Positions 54,340-62,834 of a stretch of DNA of 64,000 nt are shown in pieces. The translations under genes and the position numbers were made by a program. The stretch covers positions 992,001 to 1,056,000 of the forward strand of contig CAVYAL010000005.1 of NCBI GenBank assembly GCA_963766505.1. Reading direction: 5' to 3'. Every line of letters starts with the position of its first letter. Within the stretch, counting starts at the first letter, position 1. The DNA is from DATIRA01 sp963766505 (GTDB taxonomy: Bacteria; Pseudomonadota; Gammaproteobacteria; Steroidobacterales; Steroidobacteraceae). Below the pieces are notes generated by a model, which was given only the letters and a program-made list of their open reading frames with translations, made no database searches and was not told the origin of the DNA.

Positions 54340-55297
54340 CCTTCTTGCAAGACAGGCCTGGTCGATCTTCTGGATGGCGCGCCAGGTGGAGCGCGCCAAC
54401 AATCTCGCGCGCATCCTGGACATCAACGAGAGCTTCAGCCGCGACGCACGCGGCGGGCACGACTGGGAGGCCGTGCTACGGATCTTCGGCAACCTGCAGC
54501 AGTTCCGCGAAACCGGCCGCGACGCGGGCGCCGAGTCAGTCATTCACTATTGCGTGCTGGACGAAGGCAACCCGGGTTCCGTCCGCAGCTGCATCTCGAT
54601 GGCGCGCGAGAATGCCCGTGCGCTGCGGCCGCTGATCTCGACCGAGATGTGGGTCCAGCTGAACGGCTTCCACAACCGGCTGCAGCGGCTGCGCCGTGCG
54701 GATCTCAAGGTGGAGAAGCTGAGCCAGCTCTGCGACTACATCAAGGTATCGTGCCAGACGCACGGCGGCATCACGGCCGAGACGCTGTATCACGACGAGT
54801 CCTGGTACTTTCACCAGCTCGGCCGGGCCCTCGAGCGCGCGGACCAGACGACACGCCTGGTGGACGTCAAGTACGAAGTGCTGCTGCCGAAAGACCACGG
54901 CGTCGGCTCGCCGATCGACGAGGCGCAGTGGAACACGCTGCTGCGCTCCGCCGCGGGGTTTCATGCCTTCCGGCGCATGCACTCGCGGGAGATGTCCCCG
55001 AGCATGGTGGTTGGGTTCCTGGTGCTGGACCCGCGATTCCCGCGCTCGGTCACCGCCTGCGTGCTGGCCGCGAACAACTCGCTGCACGAACTGAGGCTCA
55101 GGTACGGTCACCAGTCCAAGCGGGCCGCCTCAAACCTGCTGCGCAAGCTGACCGCCAGCCTCGCCGAGGAAACTGCCGAGGACCTGATCGCCCGTGGCCT
55201 GCACGAGGCGCTGGAGGGGATCCAGGTGGACATTGCAGGGGTGACGGACGCGCTGGGGCGCGAGTTCTTCCTGCTCGAAGCCGAGAGCGCCGCCTAG
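54332..55297 (+). CDS. Alpha-E domain protein
   Basis: 321 residues from TTG 54332, overlapping the previous gene. All-helical; it opens with the signature SIFWMARQVERANNLARILD and contains ESWYFHQLGRALERADQTTRLVDVKY, the second conserved ER-helix. The alpha-E domain has no known reaction; its conserved acidic and arginine residues suggest a ligand-binding or transferase role together with the ATP-grasp partner. It is the second alpha-E unit in this operon, the first being fused to the other ATP-grasp. The stop shares CTAG with the convergent rhodanese gene. Confidence 0.92.
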   Translation: MNNLLARQAWSIFWMARQVERANNLARILDINESFSRDARGGHDWEAVLRIFGNLQQFRETGRDAGAESVIHYCVLDEGNPGSVRSCISMARENARALRPLISTEMWVQLNGFHNRLQRLRRADLKVEKLSQLCDYIKVSCQTHGGITAETLYHDESWYFHQLGRALERADQTTRLVDVKYEVLLPKDHGVGSPIDEAQWNTLLRSAAGFHAFRRMHSREMSPSMVVGFLVLDPRFPRSVTACVLAANNSLHELRLRYGHQSKRAASNLLRKLTASLAEETAEDLIARGLHEALEGIQVDIAGVTDALGREFFLLEAESAA

Positions 55298-55794
55298 CGT
55301 CCGGCTGACCGGGCCAGGCCCTGCATTTTTTCGTATACCGCCGCGAGGTGCCGTGGGGCCGCCGGCAACGGACCTGTCCCGTGACTCGCCTGCCACTCCC
55401 CGGTGAGGCTAACGACCGGCTGGCCGGCGTCGGCCCAGGCGAGGAATCCGCCCGCAAGTGACATCGGCAGCACGAAGCCGAGGCGCTGCAGTGCCTCGGC
55501 AGCGAGCGCCGAGCGGCCCCCGCTCAGGCAATAGAGCAGCAGCGGCCGCTCGCGGTGCGAGAGCGCTTCTTCCCTGTGATAAGCGACGGCCGGATGGCCG
55601 TCGACCTCGAACTCGAGCAGGCCCCGCGGAATGTTGACCGCCCCCGGGAGGTGGCCGTCCTCGAATTCATCCGGCTCGCGGACGTCGATGACCGGCACCG
55701 GCGCACTGCGCAGCAGCGATGCGAGATCATGCGGCCCGATCTCCCGGATCCGGGCCTTCGCGGCGTCCACGAGTTGTTGAACGGTCTGGCTCAC
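55294..55794 (-). CDS. Rhodanese-like domain protein
   Basis: 166 residues from GTG 55794; an upstream extension to 55866 is possible but lacks a better site. One rhodanese domain: VIDVREPDEFEDGHLPGAVN and the active loop CLSGGRS with Cys89 and Arg94. It would carry persulfide sulfur. A C-terminal stretch of about 40 residues (SLTGEWQASHGTGPLPAAP) lies beyond the domain. It is read in the same direction as XdhC, 106 bp downstream of it, and could supply sulfur for a molybdenum cofactor. That link is inference. Confidence 0.88.
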   Translation of the reverse strand: MSQTVQQLVDAAKARIREIGPHDLASLLRSAPVPVIDVREPDEFEDGHLPGAVNIPRGLLEFEVDGHPAVAYHREEALSHRERPLLLYCLSGGRSALAAEALQRLGFVLPMSLAGGFLAWADAGQPVVSLTGEWQASHGTGPLPAAPRHLAAVYEKMQGLARSAGR

Positions 55795-55900
55795 TGTTCG
55801 GCTGCGCTCTTCCCGGAGGGCCGGGCTCGGAGCAGAGCATGCAGCAACGCCGTCGCCGCGGTCCAAGCACCAAAGATGAGGGCCTAATGAACAGTGGTTA

Positions 55901-56845
55901 TCAGGCTCCGCGGCGCAGCGCCGTCATCTCGGCGATGATGGCCACCGCGATCTCGGGCGGCGTCTTCGCCCCCAGCTTCAGGCCCACCGGTCCGTGCAGC
56001 TGCTGCAGCTGCGCGGTCGTCAGCCCGAACCCCAGCAGCCGCTCGCGCCGCGCATCGTTGCTGCGCTTCGACCCGAGTGCGCCCACGTAGAACGCCGGCG
56101 TCCTCAGCGCCTCGATCAGTGCCAGGTCGTCGAACTTGGGATCGTGTGTCAGCGCCACCACGGCGCTGTGCTCGTCGAGCCCGAGCGACAGCACGAGGTC
56201 GTCCGGCATCTGCCGCGACACGGTCACGCCCTCCATCGCCTGCCATCCCTCGTGGTACTCGCTGCGCGGGTCGCAGACGATCACCGAGTAATCGAGCATC
56301 ACGGCCATCGCGGCCAGGTAGCGCGACAGCTGCCCCGCACCGATGATCACCAGGCGCGGCCGTGGCGCGTGAATGCGCCGCAGTTGCTGTCCGTCGAAGC
56401 TCACGCTGTCCTCGCCTCCGGACCCGGCAAGCGACACCCGGCCCGTCGACAGGTCGAGCCTGCGCTCGATACCGCGACTGGACTCGATCGCCGCGACGAG
56501 CTCGGGCAGCCACTCGGCCTGGCCAAGCGGCTCGAGCACGACCTGCACCGTTCCGCCGCAGGGCAGACCGAAGCGTTGGGCCTCCTCTGCATCGGCGCCG
56601 TAGGTGGTCAGCGAGGGCTTCGCGAACGCCGGGTCCCCGTTTCTCAGGCGATCGATCAGGTCGTCCTCGATGCAGCCTCCGGACACTGAACCTGAAACCT
56701 GCCCGTCGTCGCGCAGCACCATCATCGATCCGGGCGGACGCGGCGATGAACCCCAGGTCTTCACCACCGTGCAGAGCGTCGCCCGATGGCCGGCCTCGAG
56801 CCAGGTCCGGGCCGTTCGCAGCACTTCCAGGTCCATCGCATTCAT
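55901..56845 (-). CDS. XdhC/CoxI-family protein
   Basis: 314 residues from ATG 56845 (GGAG eight bases upstream), preferred over the longer frame to 56890. N-terminal XdhC/CoxI domain with TVVKTWGSSPRPPGSMM and VSGSVSGGCIEDDL, then a Rossmann-like C-terminal domain starting LVIIGAGQLSRYLA. These proteins bind molybdopterin cofactor and help its sulfuration and insertion into xanthine-dehydrogenase-type enzymes. No molybdenum enzyme is in the window. A divergent unknown membrane protein starts 68 bp away, so the promoters are shared or abutting. Confidence 0.9.
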   Translation of the reverse strand: MNAMDLEVLRTARTWLEAGHRATLCTVVKTWGSSPRPPGSMMVLRDDGQVSGSVSGGCIEDDLIDRLRNGDPAFAKPSLTTYGADAEEAQRFGLPCGGTVQVVLEPLGQAEWLPELVAAIESSRGIERRLDLSTGRVSLAGSGGEDSVSFDGQQLRRIHAPRPRLVIIGAGQLSRYLAAMAVMLDYSVIVCDPRSEYHEGWQAMEGVTVSRQMPDDLVLSLGLDEHSAVVALTHDPKFDDLALIEALRTPAFYVGALGSKRSNDARRERLLGFGLTTAQLQQLHGPVGLKLGAKTPPEIAVAIIAEMTALRRGA

Positions 56846-56913
56846 CTTCGGCACTCCGCTTCGGGCGCAACCCCACGGTCCGGGGACCATCCGCCAGACA
56901 CTATACTGCGCGC

Positions 56914-57474
56914 ATGGGCCCTGGCAGTCCCCGCGATCGATCGGGCTACCGTCGCGAGAACGGACACTGGCTCATCGAGCTGCGGCCAGGTGAGCTCAGG
57001 AAGCTCTTCCACAGGCTCGATCCGGCCCCGTTTCGCGACAAGGACCTCGACCCCGCCGTCGAGGATTACGTGATCGAGGGCTTCCGGGACCTCGGCCTGG
57101 AGAGACAGCCGAAGATCGTCATCCACCTGGCGGACACGGAGGCTGAATCGAGCGAAGCGCAAAGCCTGCCGGCCGCGGTCAAGCGCTATTTCGACTACCG
57201 GGCAGAACAGGCTCAACTCGAGCTTCGGCGCCTGGTCCGGCGTGGTCTTGCCAGCCTGGCGATCGGTCTCGGATTCCTGTTCACCTGCCTCTGGCTGCGC
57301 CGCTTCGTCGCGGACAACGAGATGCTGTCCGAGGGCCTGCAGATCATCGGCTGGGTCGCGCTCTGGCGCCCGGTGCAGATATTCCTGTACGACTGGTGGC
57401 CGATCTTCCGCCGCCAGCGGCGCTTCGAACAGATCGCGGCGCTGCCGGTCGAGGTGCGCGGCCGGCCCGGCTGA
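56914..57474 (+). CDS. Predicted two-TM membrane protein of unknown function
   Basis: 186 residues; I do not recognise the family. Residues 1-110 are soluble and charged (RENGHWLIELRPGELRKLF; KIVIHLADTEAESSEA). Then come two hydrophobic helices (LASLAIGLGFLFTCLWL and IIGWVALWRPVQIFLYDWW) and a short basic tail RRQRRFEQI. The soluble part contains ELRPGELRKLFHRLDPAPFRDKDLD, likely a structured helical module, and would be cytoplasmic. ATG 56914 is directly in the divergent gap with XdhC. Confidence 0.7.
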   Translation: MGPGSPRDRSGYRRENGHWLIELRPGELRKLFHRLDPAPFRDKDLDPAVEDYVIEGFRDLGLERQPKIVIHLADTEAESSEAQSLPAAVKRYFDYRAEQAQLELRRLVRRGLASLAIGLGFLFTCLWLRRFVADNEMLSEGLQIIGWVALWRPVQIFLYDWWPIFRRQRRFEQIAALPVEVRGRPG

Positions 57475-57487
57475 CGCGCGCTGATGC

Positions 57488-58060
57488 CTAGGGGCAGGCG
57501 TCGCCGCCCGGCACCTTTCCGACCAGCAGCAGGAAATTCGTGAACGGCCCCATGTTGCCCATGGCCTCGCCGTAAGGCCCGCTGAACGAGAGCCGTCCGA
57601 ACATCATGCCCTTCATCGGGCCGTATTCGCCGGCGCCCATCTCCCGCCAGTGCTTCGTCGTCGCGTGCATGACGTAGTCGGCGCCGCTGTCGAGCGGCTC
57701 CGCCTGCACCGGACCGCCGTAGACGCACTGCGCCTTGCCGTCCTCGAGCGCGACCCGCAATTCGACCGTCGGTTTCTGGTCGCAGTCCTCGCGGTACACC
57801 TGCATGATCTTGTAGCCGCGTCCCTTGTCGTTCTCGATCCAGCCACTTTCGACCAGGTCCCCGGTCAACACGGGATCGGCATTCCAGGCCGAGCAGGCTG
57901 CGACCCCCCACTCGCCCGACATCAGAGGCGGCTCGGCCGCGACAGCCGCCACGGCTCCCAACAGTGCCAGCAGTGGAATGGCAGCACGGACCGACGAAGA
58001 TCGGACTTGCCGCGACAGCAGCCTGCGAACCGAAAATTGAGATCCTGGCCTCGCGTTCAT
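57488..58060 (-). CDS. Secreted SCP2-like hypothetical protein
   Basis: 190 residues with a long N-terminal export signal (SSVRAAIPLLALLGAVAAVAA). The C-terminal half, YVMHATTKHWREMGAGEYG then MMFGRLSFSGPYGEAM, resembles an SCP2 sterol-carrier fold (a W, G and G-L spacing), but the match is by eye. Two cysteine pairs (VAACSAW, EDCDQ, AQCVYGG, GDACP) may form disulfides in the periplasm. It is followed by no co-directional partner. It could hold a hydrophobic ligand; not proven. Confidence 0.65.
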   Translation of the reverse strand: MNARPGSQFSVRRLLSRQVRSSSVRAAIPLLALLGAVAAVAAEPPLMSGEWGVAACSAWNADPVLTGDLVESGWIENDKGRGYKIMQVYREDCDQKPTVELRVALEDGKAQCVYGGPVQAEPLDSGADYVMHATTKHWREMGAGEYGPMKGMMFGRLSFSGPYGEAMGNMGPFTNFLLLVGKVPGGDACP

Positions 58061-58083
58061 GGGGTGTTCCTCGTTGCGTCAAT

Positions 58084-58099
58084 CCGCCCTTTGGGGCGG
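58084..58099. terminator. GC hairpin downstream of the metal efflux operon
   Basis: CCGCCC/GGGCGG with a TTTG loop (58084-58089 and 58094-58099), about 90 bp past the stop of the outer-membrane factor gene. It could end the efflux transcript, but no T-run follows. Confidence 0.35.
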
Positions 58100-58186
58100 C
58101 CTGCCGGGTCAATCATGACCAAGCACGGCGACCGATGCATACGCAGTCGCCGCAGTTGCGCCGCCGTCGACAGGGCGGGCTACGGA

Positions 58187-59443
58187 TCAGTGCCGGTCGT
58201 GGTCTGTATCGGGAGGGGCCCAGAGTTCATGGGCGTCTATGCGCAGCTTCGCAATTGATTCGTGAGCGTCGAGGCGGGCCATGCGCTCCTCGTGCACCGT
58301 ATCGAGCGAGCCGATCACGGACAACAGCAGCTCGGTCAGGCCGGTCTCGCCCAGCTCGTAGGCACGTTCCGCGCGCTGCAAGTGACGGGAGGCGTATAGA
58401 GCAGCCTTTTCAAGCGGTGCCCAGGCAGCAAGTGCGGCCCGCGCGTCCTCGACGTCCATCTCCGCGATCGTGCTGAGCTCGCGCTTCGCGAGCTCCAGCC
58501 GGGCGGTCGCGGCTTCGGCCTCGCGCCTGCCCTCCGCCGCCAGCGCCGAGCGGTAGCGTCCCGGCAGCGGCACGTGAAGCACCACGCCGACCGCTTCCTC
58601 GGCACCACCACGCTCGTCGAGCACCCGGATGCCCACGGTAGGGTCGGGCCATCTGTCGCTCGAGAGACGGTCGGCCCGCAGTTGCGCTCCCTGCTCCGCC
58701 AGTTCCGCGAGTCGCAGTTCGTGGCTGCGCGCGATTATCAGCGCGGGCCACTCCTCCCAGGGGCGACCGGGCGCTGCAGGCGCCGGCGCGTCCGGCGGGT
58801 GCTCGGGAAGATCGAGCGCCGGGTAGGCGATTGCGAGGCTTCGACGCGACTGCCGCGCGGCGATCGCGCTACGGCCGGCCGCCGCAGCCGATCGCTCGGC
58901 CTCCGCGCTCGCCAGTTCCAGCTGCATCGTCGAAGCTTCCCCACGCTCGCTCTGCAGGCGCACCGCGCTGGCAACCCGCGCCAGCGAGTCCGCGAGTTCC
59001 CGGTCGTGGCGGGTCACGGTCTCGGCGCGCAGCCAGCCGAACCACTCGGCCAGCAGGGCCCTGGCCTCGGCGTGCCGGGCGTCTGCGAGCGAATTCTCGG
59101 CGCGCTCCAGTTCGATCTCCCCGAGGCTCCGGTCTACGCGCGCCTTGCCCGGCCAGCGGACCCCGCGCGTTACGCTCGCCTCCCATTCATTGAAGCTCCC
59201 TTCGCCGTCGACATCGCGCTCCTGCCACACGCCGCCCAGCGCGAACTCGTGCGGGCCGACCTGCAGCGCGCGAGCGCGTGCTTCTGCCGCGCCCTGCATC
59301 GCGAGCGCCTCGCGGACCGCGGGCCGCTCGTCGATGGCGACGCGTGCCGCGTCCTGGCCGGGAAGCGGTGCCGCCGCCTCAGCGCGGCCGGCCGACGGTG
59401 CTGCCAGCATCAACGCCGCGATCAACACCGGGGCAGCCCTCAC
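58187..59443 (-). CDS. TolC-family outer-membrane efflux protein (CzcC-like)
   Basis: 418 residues with a signal peptide (VLIAALMLAAPSAGRAEA). Two long helical halves with heptad repeats (LARVASAVRLQSERGEAS; YASRHLQRAERAYELGETG) are typical of the CzcC/CusC outer-membrane factors. It forms the outer channel for the RND pump encoded upstream on the same strand. The C-terminal end is rich in His and Asp (DTDHDRH), which may bind metal. The start overlaps the DUF3240 stop by four bases, so it belongs to the operon. Confidence 0.9.
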   Translation of the reverse strand: MRAAPVLIAALMLAAPSAGRAEAAAPLPGQDAARVAIDERPAVREALAMQGAAEARARALQVGPHEFALGGVWQERDVDGEGSFNEWEASVTRGVRWPGKARVDRSLGEIELERAENSLADARHAEARALLAEWFGWLRAETVTRHDRELADSLARVASAVRLQSERGEASTMQLELASAEAERSAAAAGRSAIAARQSRRSLAIAYPALDLPEHPPDAPAPAAPGRPWEEWPALIIARSHELRLAELAEQGAQLRADRLSSDRWPDPTVGIRVLDERGGAEEAVGVVLHVPLPGRYRSALAAEGRREAEAATARLELAKRELSTIAEMDVEDARAALAAWAPLEKAALYASRHLQRAERAYELGETGLTELLLSVIGSLDTVHEERMARLDAHESIAKLRIDAHELWAPPDTDHDRH

Positions 59444-59751
59444 GCGAGCCTCCCGAATTCGGACACCGGCTCCACCCAGTACGCAACGGCCGGGTTCTTC
59501 ACGTCCTGCCGCAGGCGTTCGAGCACCGCCGGCAGGCGTTGCGGGTCGAGGATCATTATCAGCAGGCGACGCCCGACCCGCCCACGGACTTTCTCTCGGG
59601 TAGAGGCCCGGGCGAAACCCTGGCCGTGGCCTTCGGCAGACATCACCGTGAACCCACCGATGTCCTGCGGCATGTCGAGCAGCAACTCAACCAGCTCCTC
59701 TTCCAGGTCCGGCGGGAAAGCAACGGTCAGCTTGCTGTGGGCTCCCGTCAT
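59440..59751 (-). CDS. DUF3240-family protein of the metal efflux operon
   Basis: 103 residues, with TVAFPPDLEEELVELLLDMP and a central ferredoxin-like half (RRLLIMILDPQRLPAVLERL). This DUF3240 (PII/CutA-like) family is found with CusA/CzcA-type pumps. It overlaps both neighbours by four bases (ATGA), so it is translated in step with the permease and the outer channel. It may be a regulatory or metal-sensing partner; no activity is known. Confidence 0.85.
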   Translation of the reverse strand: MTGAHSKLTVAFPPDLEEELVELLLDMPQDIGGFTVMSAEGHGQGFARASTREKVRGRVGRRLLIMILDPQRLPAVLERLRQDVKNPAVAYWVEPVSEFGRLA

Positions 59752-62700
59752 GCAACCACCCTCCCGGCCGCAGGCTCGACGCCGAAACGCAGGTACATCA
59801 GTGGCAGCATCAGCAGCGTCAACAGCGTCGAGCTCACGAGGCCGCCCACGACCACGATCGCCAGCGGGCGCTGGATCTCTGATCCTGGGCCGGTAGCGAA
59901 CAGCAGCGGCACGAGGCCGAGGGCGGTGATGCTGGCGGTCATCAGCACCGGGCGCAGCCTGCGCCGGGCGCCCTCCCGGACGACCTCGGCTATCGGCATG
60001 CCGCTCTCGGACAACTGGTTGAAGTAGCTGACCATGACGAGTGCATTCAGGACCGCGATGCCGAGCAACGCGATGAAACCGACCGAGGCAGGCACCGAGA
60101 GATATTCGCGCATGACGAACAGGCTCAGGATGCCGCCGACCAGCGCGAAAGGAACGTTGGCCAGCACCAACAGCGCCTGGCGAAGGCTGCCGAAAGTGCT
60201 GAACAGCACCAGGAAAATCAATCCGAGTGCGAGCGGCACGACCAGCGCGAGCCGTGCGGCGGCGCGCTGCTGGTTCTCGAACTGCCCCCCCCAGGCGATC
60301 CGGTATCCCGGCGGCAGCTGGACGGCATCGGCAACCCTGGCCTGCGCCTCCTTCACGTAACCCACCAGGTCACGCCCGCCGACATTGGCCTGCACCAGCG
60401 AAAAGCGCGAGGCGTTTTCGCGATCGACCTTGACCGGCCCTTCGACCAGGCTGGGAACTGCGACGTCGGCGACTCGCACGGTACCGCCGGCGGGGGCCGA
60501 GATGCGCAGCTCCGCGAATCGCTCCGGCATCGAACGCAGGCGCTCTTCGCCGCGCAGCACGACCGGAACACGGCGACCACCCTCGAGCACGGTACCGACC
60601 GGCGTCCCCTCCACCTGCGCCCGAAGCTCGGCCTGCAGCGTCGCCACGTCGAAGCCGGCACGGCCGGCGGCCAGCCGGTCGATTTCCAGCTCGAGGTACT
60701 GCACGCCCGAGTTGGTCAGCGTATAGACGTCCTCGGCGCCGTCGATGTCCCGCAGCACGTTCTCGACCCGAACAGCGAGATCGCCGAGCGTCGCGAGGTC
60801 GGGGCCGAAGATCTTCACGGCGAGGTCGCCGCGTGCACCAGTCAGCATCTCCGACACCCGCATCTCGATGGGTTGCGTAAACGCATGGTCGAGCCCCGGA
60901 AAGTTCTCCAGCACGCCGCGTATCCGCTCGATCAGCGCATCCTTGTCGGGCACCTCCCATTCGTCCTTCGGTTTCAGCACCAGGAACATGTCCGTCTGGT
61001 TGAGTCCCATCGGGTCGAAACCGAGCTCGTCAGAGCCGAGCCGGGCGATCGCGTGGGCAATCTCGGGCACCTGCTCGATCAGCGCCTTCTCGAGCCGCAG
61101 GTCGGCGGCAGCGCTCTGCTGCAGGTTGATGGAAGGCAACTTCTCGGTCTGCAGCAGCACAGCGCCCTCGTCCATTGTCGGCATGAACGTCTTCCCGGTG
61201 GCGACGTACGCGGCGCTGGCGATCCCGATGGCGAGCAGGGCCCCGCCGACCACGGCACGGGGGTGTGCGAGCACCCAGTCGAGCGCAGATGAGTAGGCCG
61301 GCATCAGCTTGCGCATCAGCCAGGGCTCCCCGTGGCCCCCGGCCTTCAGCACGAACGAGGCGATGACCGGGATCACGGTCAGCGCGAGCAGCAGCGAGGC
61401 GCTCAGCGCGTAGATGATCGTCAGCGCAACAGGCGAGAACAGCTTGCCCTCGAGCCCCTGCAGTGTCAGCAGTGGCAGGAACACCAGGCAGATGATCAGG
61501 ATGCCTGCCGTGACCGGCCGCGCCACCTCGGCCACGGAGCGGTAGACAACGTGCAGGCGCGGCACCCGATCCACGTGGGCAGTCTGAAGCCGGCTCACTG
61601 TGTTCTCGACGACGACGACCGAGGCGTCCACAAGCATGCCGATGGCGATTGCGAGGCCTCCCAGGCTCATCAGGTTGGCCGAGACTCCGGTCGCGCGCAT
61701 CAGCATGAACGTGACCAGTGCCGCCAGCGGCAGCGTCAGCGCCACGACGAATGCGGCACGAACGTCCCCGAGGAACACGAGCAGCAGGATCAGCACCAGG
61801 ATCGCGGCTTCGATCAGCGCCCGAGAAACGGTGCCGACCGCACGCTGCACCAGGTCGCTGCGGTCGTAGAACACATCGATCACGACGCCGGCCGGGAGAC
61901 TCGGCTCGAGCTCAGCGAGCTTGTCCTTCACCCGTGCCACGACGTCGCTCGAATCGGCGCCCCGCAAACCGACGACCAGGCCCTCGACGGCTTCACCGAC
62001 TCCGTCCTTCGTGACGGCCCCGTACCGCGTCAGTGTTCCGTGCCGCAGTTGCGCGATGTCGCCGACGCGCACGACTCCTGCGGGTGACTGACTAACGACC
62101 GTGGCTGCAAGGTCCTCGAGGTCCTGCACGGCGCCGACCGCCCGCAAGACCAGGGCTTCCTCGCCCACCTCGAGGCGTCCTGCACCGTCGTTGCTGTTGT
62201 TCCGCGCGAGTGCCTGCTCGAGATCCGCGATCGTGACCCCGGTGGCGGCCATTGCTGCACGGTCGGGAACGATCTCGTACGTGCGCACCAGTCCTCCGAG
62301 CGCGTTCACATCGGCCACGCCGGGCAGAGTTCTCAGCGCTGGCCGGATCACCCAGTCGAGCAGCGTCCGTCGCTCATCCAGCGTGAGATCCCCGCCGTCG
62401 ATCGTGAACATGAAGACATCCGACAGGGGCGTCGCGATCGGCGCGAGCCCGCCGGTCACTCCGGCGGGCAGCTCACCGGAAACGTTGCCGAAGCGCTCGG
62501 CGACCTGCTGTCGCGCCCAGTAGATGTCTGTGCCTTCCTCGAAGTCGATCGTGACGTCTGCGATTGCGTACTTGGCCGCGGACCTCAGCACGGTCTGACG
62601 CGGTATCCCGAGCAGCTCGTACTCGAGCGGCACGATCACCCTCGATTCGACCTCCTCAGGCGTCATGCCCGGCGCCTTCAGGATCAGCTTGACCTGGGTC

Positions 62701-62831
62701 GGGGAGATGTCCGGAAAGGCATCGATCGGCAGATTGCGATACGCCTGCAGGCCACCGACCGCGATCAATATCACCAGCAGCAGGACCAGCAGGCGCTGGG
62801 AGAGGGCGAATTCGACTGAGCGCTCCAGCAC
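59748..62831 (-). CDS. Heavy-metal RND efflux permease (CusA/CzcA family)
   Basis: 1027 residues, full length for the HME-RND family. Twelve membrane helices, with the HME-type relay LAIAIGMLVDASVVVVENTV on helix 4 and PTMDEGAVLL in the second periplasmic loop. It pumps metal ions across the envelope with the adaptor and outer channel of this operon. The ion (Cu/Ag or Co/Zn/Cd) cannot be told with confidence; no CusF is present, and the MxM-type methionines are not obvious. ATG 62831 starts 3 bp after the adaptor stop. Confidence 0.93.
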   Translation of the reverse strand: MLERSVEFALSQRLLVLLLVILIAVGGLQAYRNLPIDAFPDISPTQVKLILKAPGMTPEEVESRVIVPLEYELLGIPRQTVLRSAAKYAIADVTIDFEEGTDIYWARQQVAERFGNVSGELPAGVTGGLAPIATPLSDVFMFTIDGGDLTLDERRTLLDWVIRPALRTLPGVADVNALGGLVRTYEIVPDRAAMAATGVTIADLEQALARNNSNDGAGRLEVGEEALVLRAVGAVQDLEDLAATVVSQSPAGVVRVGDIAQLRHGTLTRYGAVTKDGVGEAVEGLVVGLRGADSSDVVARVKDKLAELEPSLPAGVVIDVFYDRSDLVQRAVGTVSRALIEAAILVLILLLVFLGDVRAAFVVALTLPLAALVTFMLMRATGVSANLMSLGGLAIAIGMLVDASVVVVENTVSRLQTAHVDRVPRLHVVYRSVAEVARPVTAGILIICLVFLPLLTLQGLEGKLFSPVALTIIYALSASLLLALTVIPVIASFVLKAGGHGEPWLMRKLMPAYSSALDWVLAHPRAVVGGALLAIGIASAAYVATGKTFMPTMDEGAVLLQTEKLPSINLQQSAAADLRLEKALIEQVPEIAHAIARLGSDELGFDPMGLNQTDMFLVLKPKDEWEVPDKDALIERIRGVLENFPGLDHAFTQPIEMRVSEMLTGARGDLAVKIFGPDLATLGDLAVRVENVLRDIDGAEDVYTLTNSGVQYLELEIDRLAAGRAGFDVATLQAELRAQVEGTPVGTVLEGGRRVPVVLRGEERLRSMPERFAELRISAPAGGTVRVADVAVPSLVEGPVKVDRENASRFSLVQANVGGRDLVGYVKEAQARVADAVQLPPGYRIAWGGQFENQQRAAARLALVVPLALGLIFLVLFSTFGSLRQALLVLANVPFALVGGILSLFVMREYLSVPASVGFIALLGIAVLNALVMVSYFNQLSESGMPIAEVVREGARRRLRPVLMTASITALGLVPLLFATGPGSEIQRPLAIVVVGGLVSSTLLTLLMLPLMYLRFGVEPAAGRVVA

Positions 62832-62834
62832 GCC

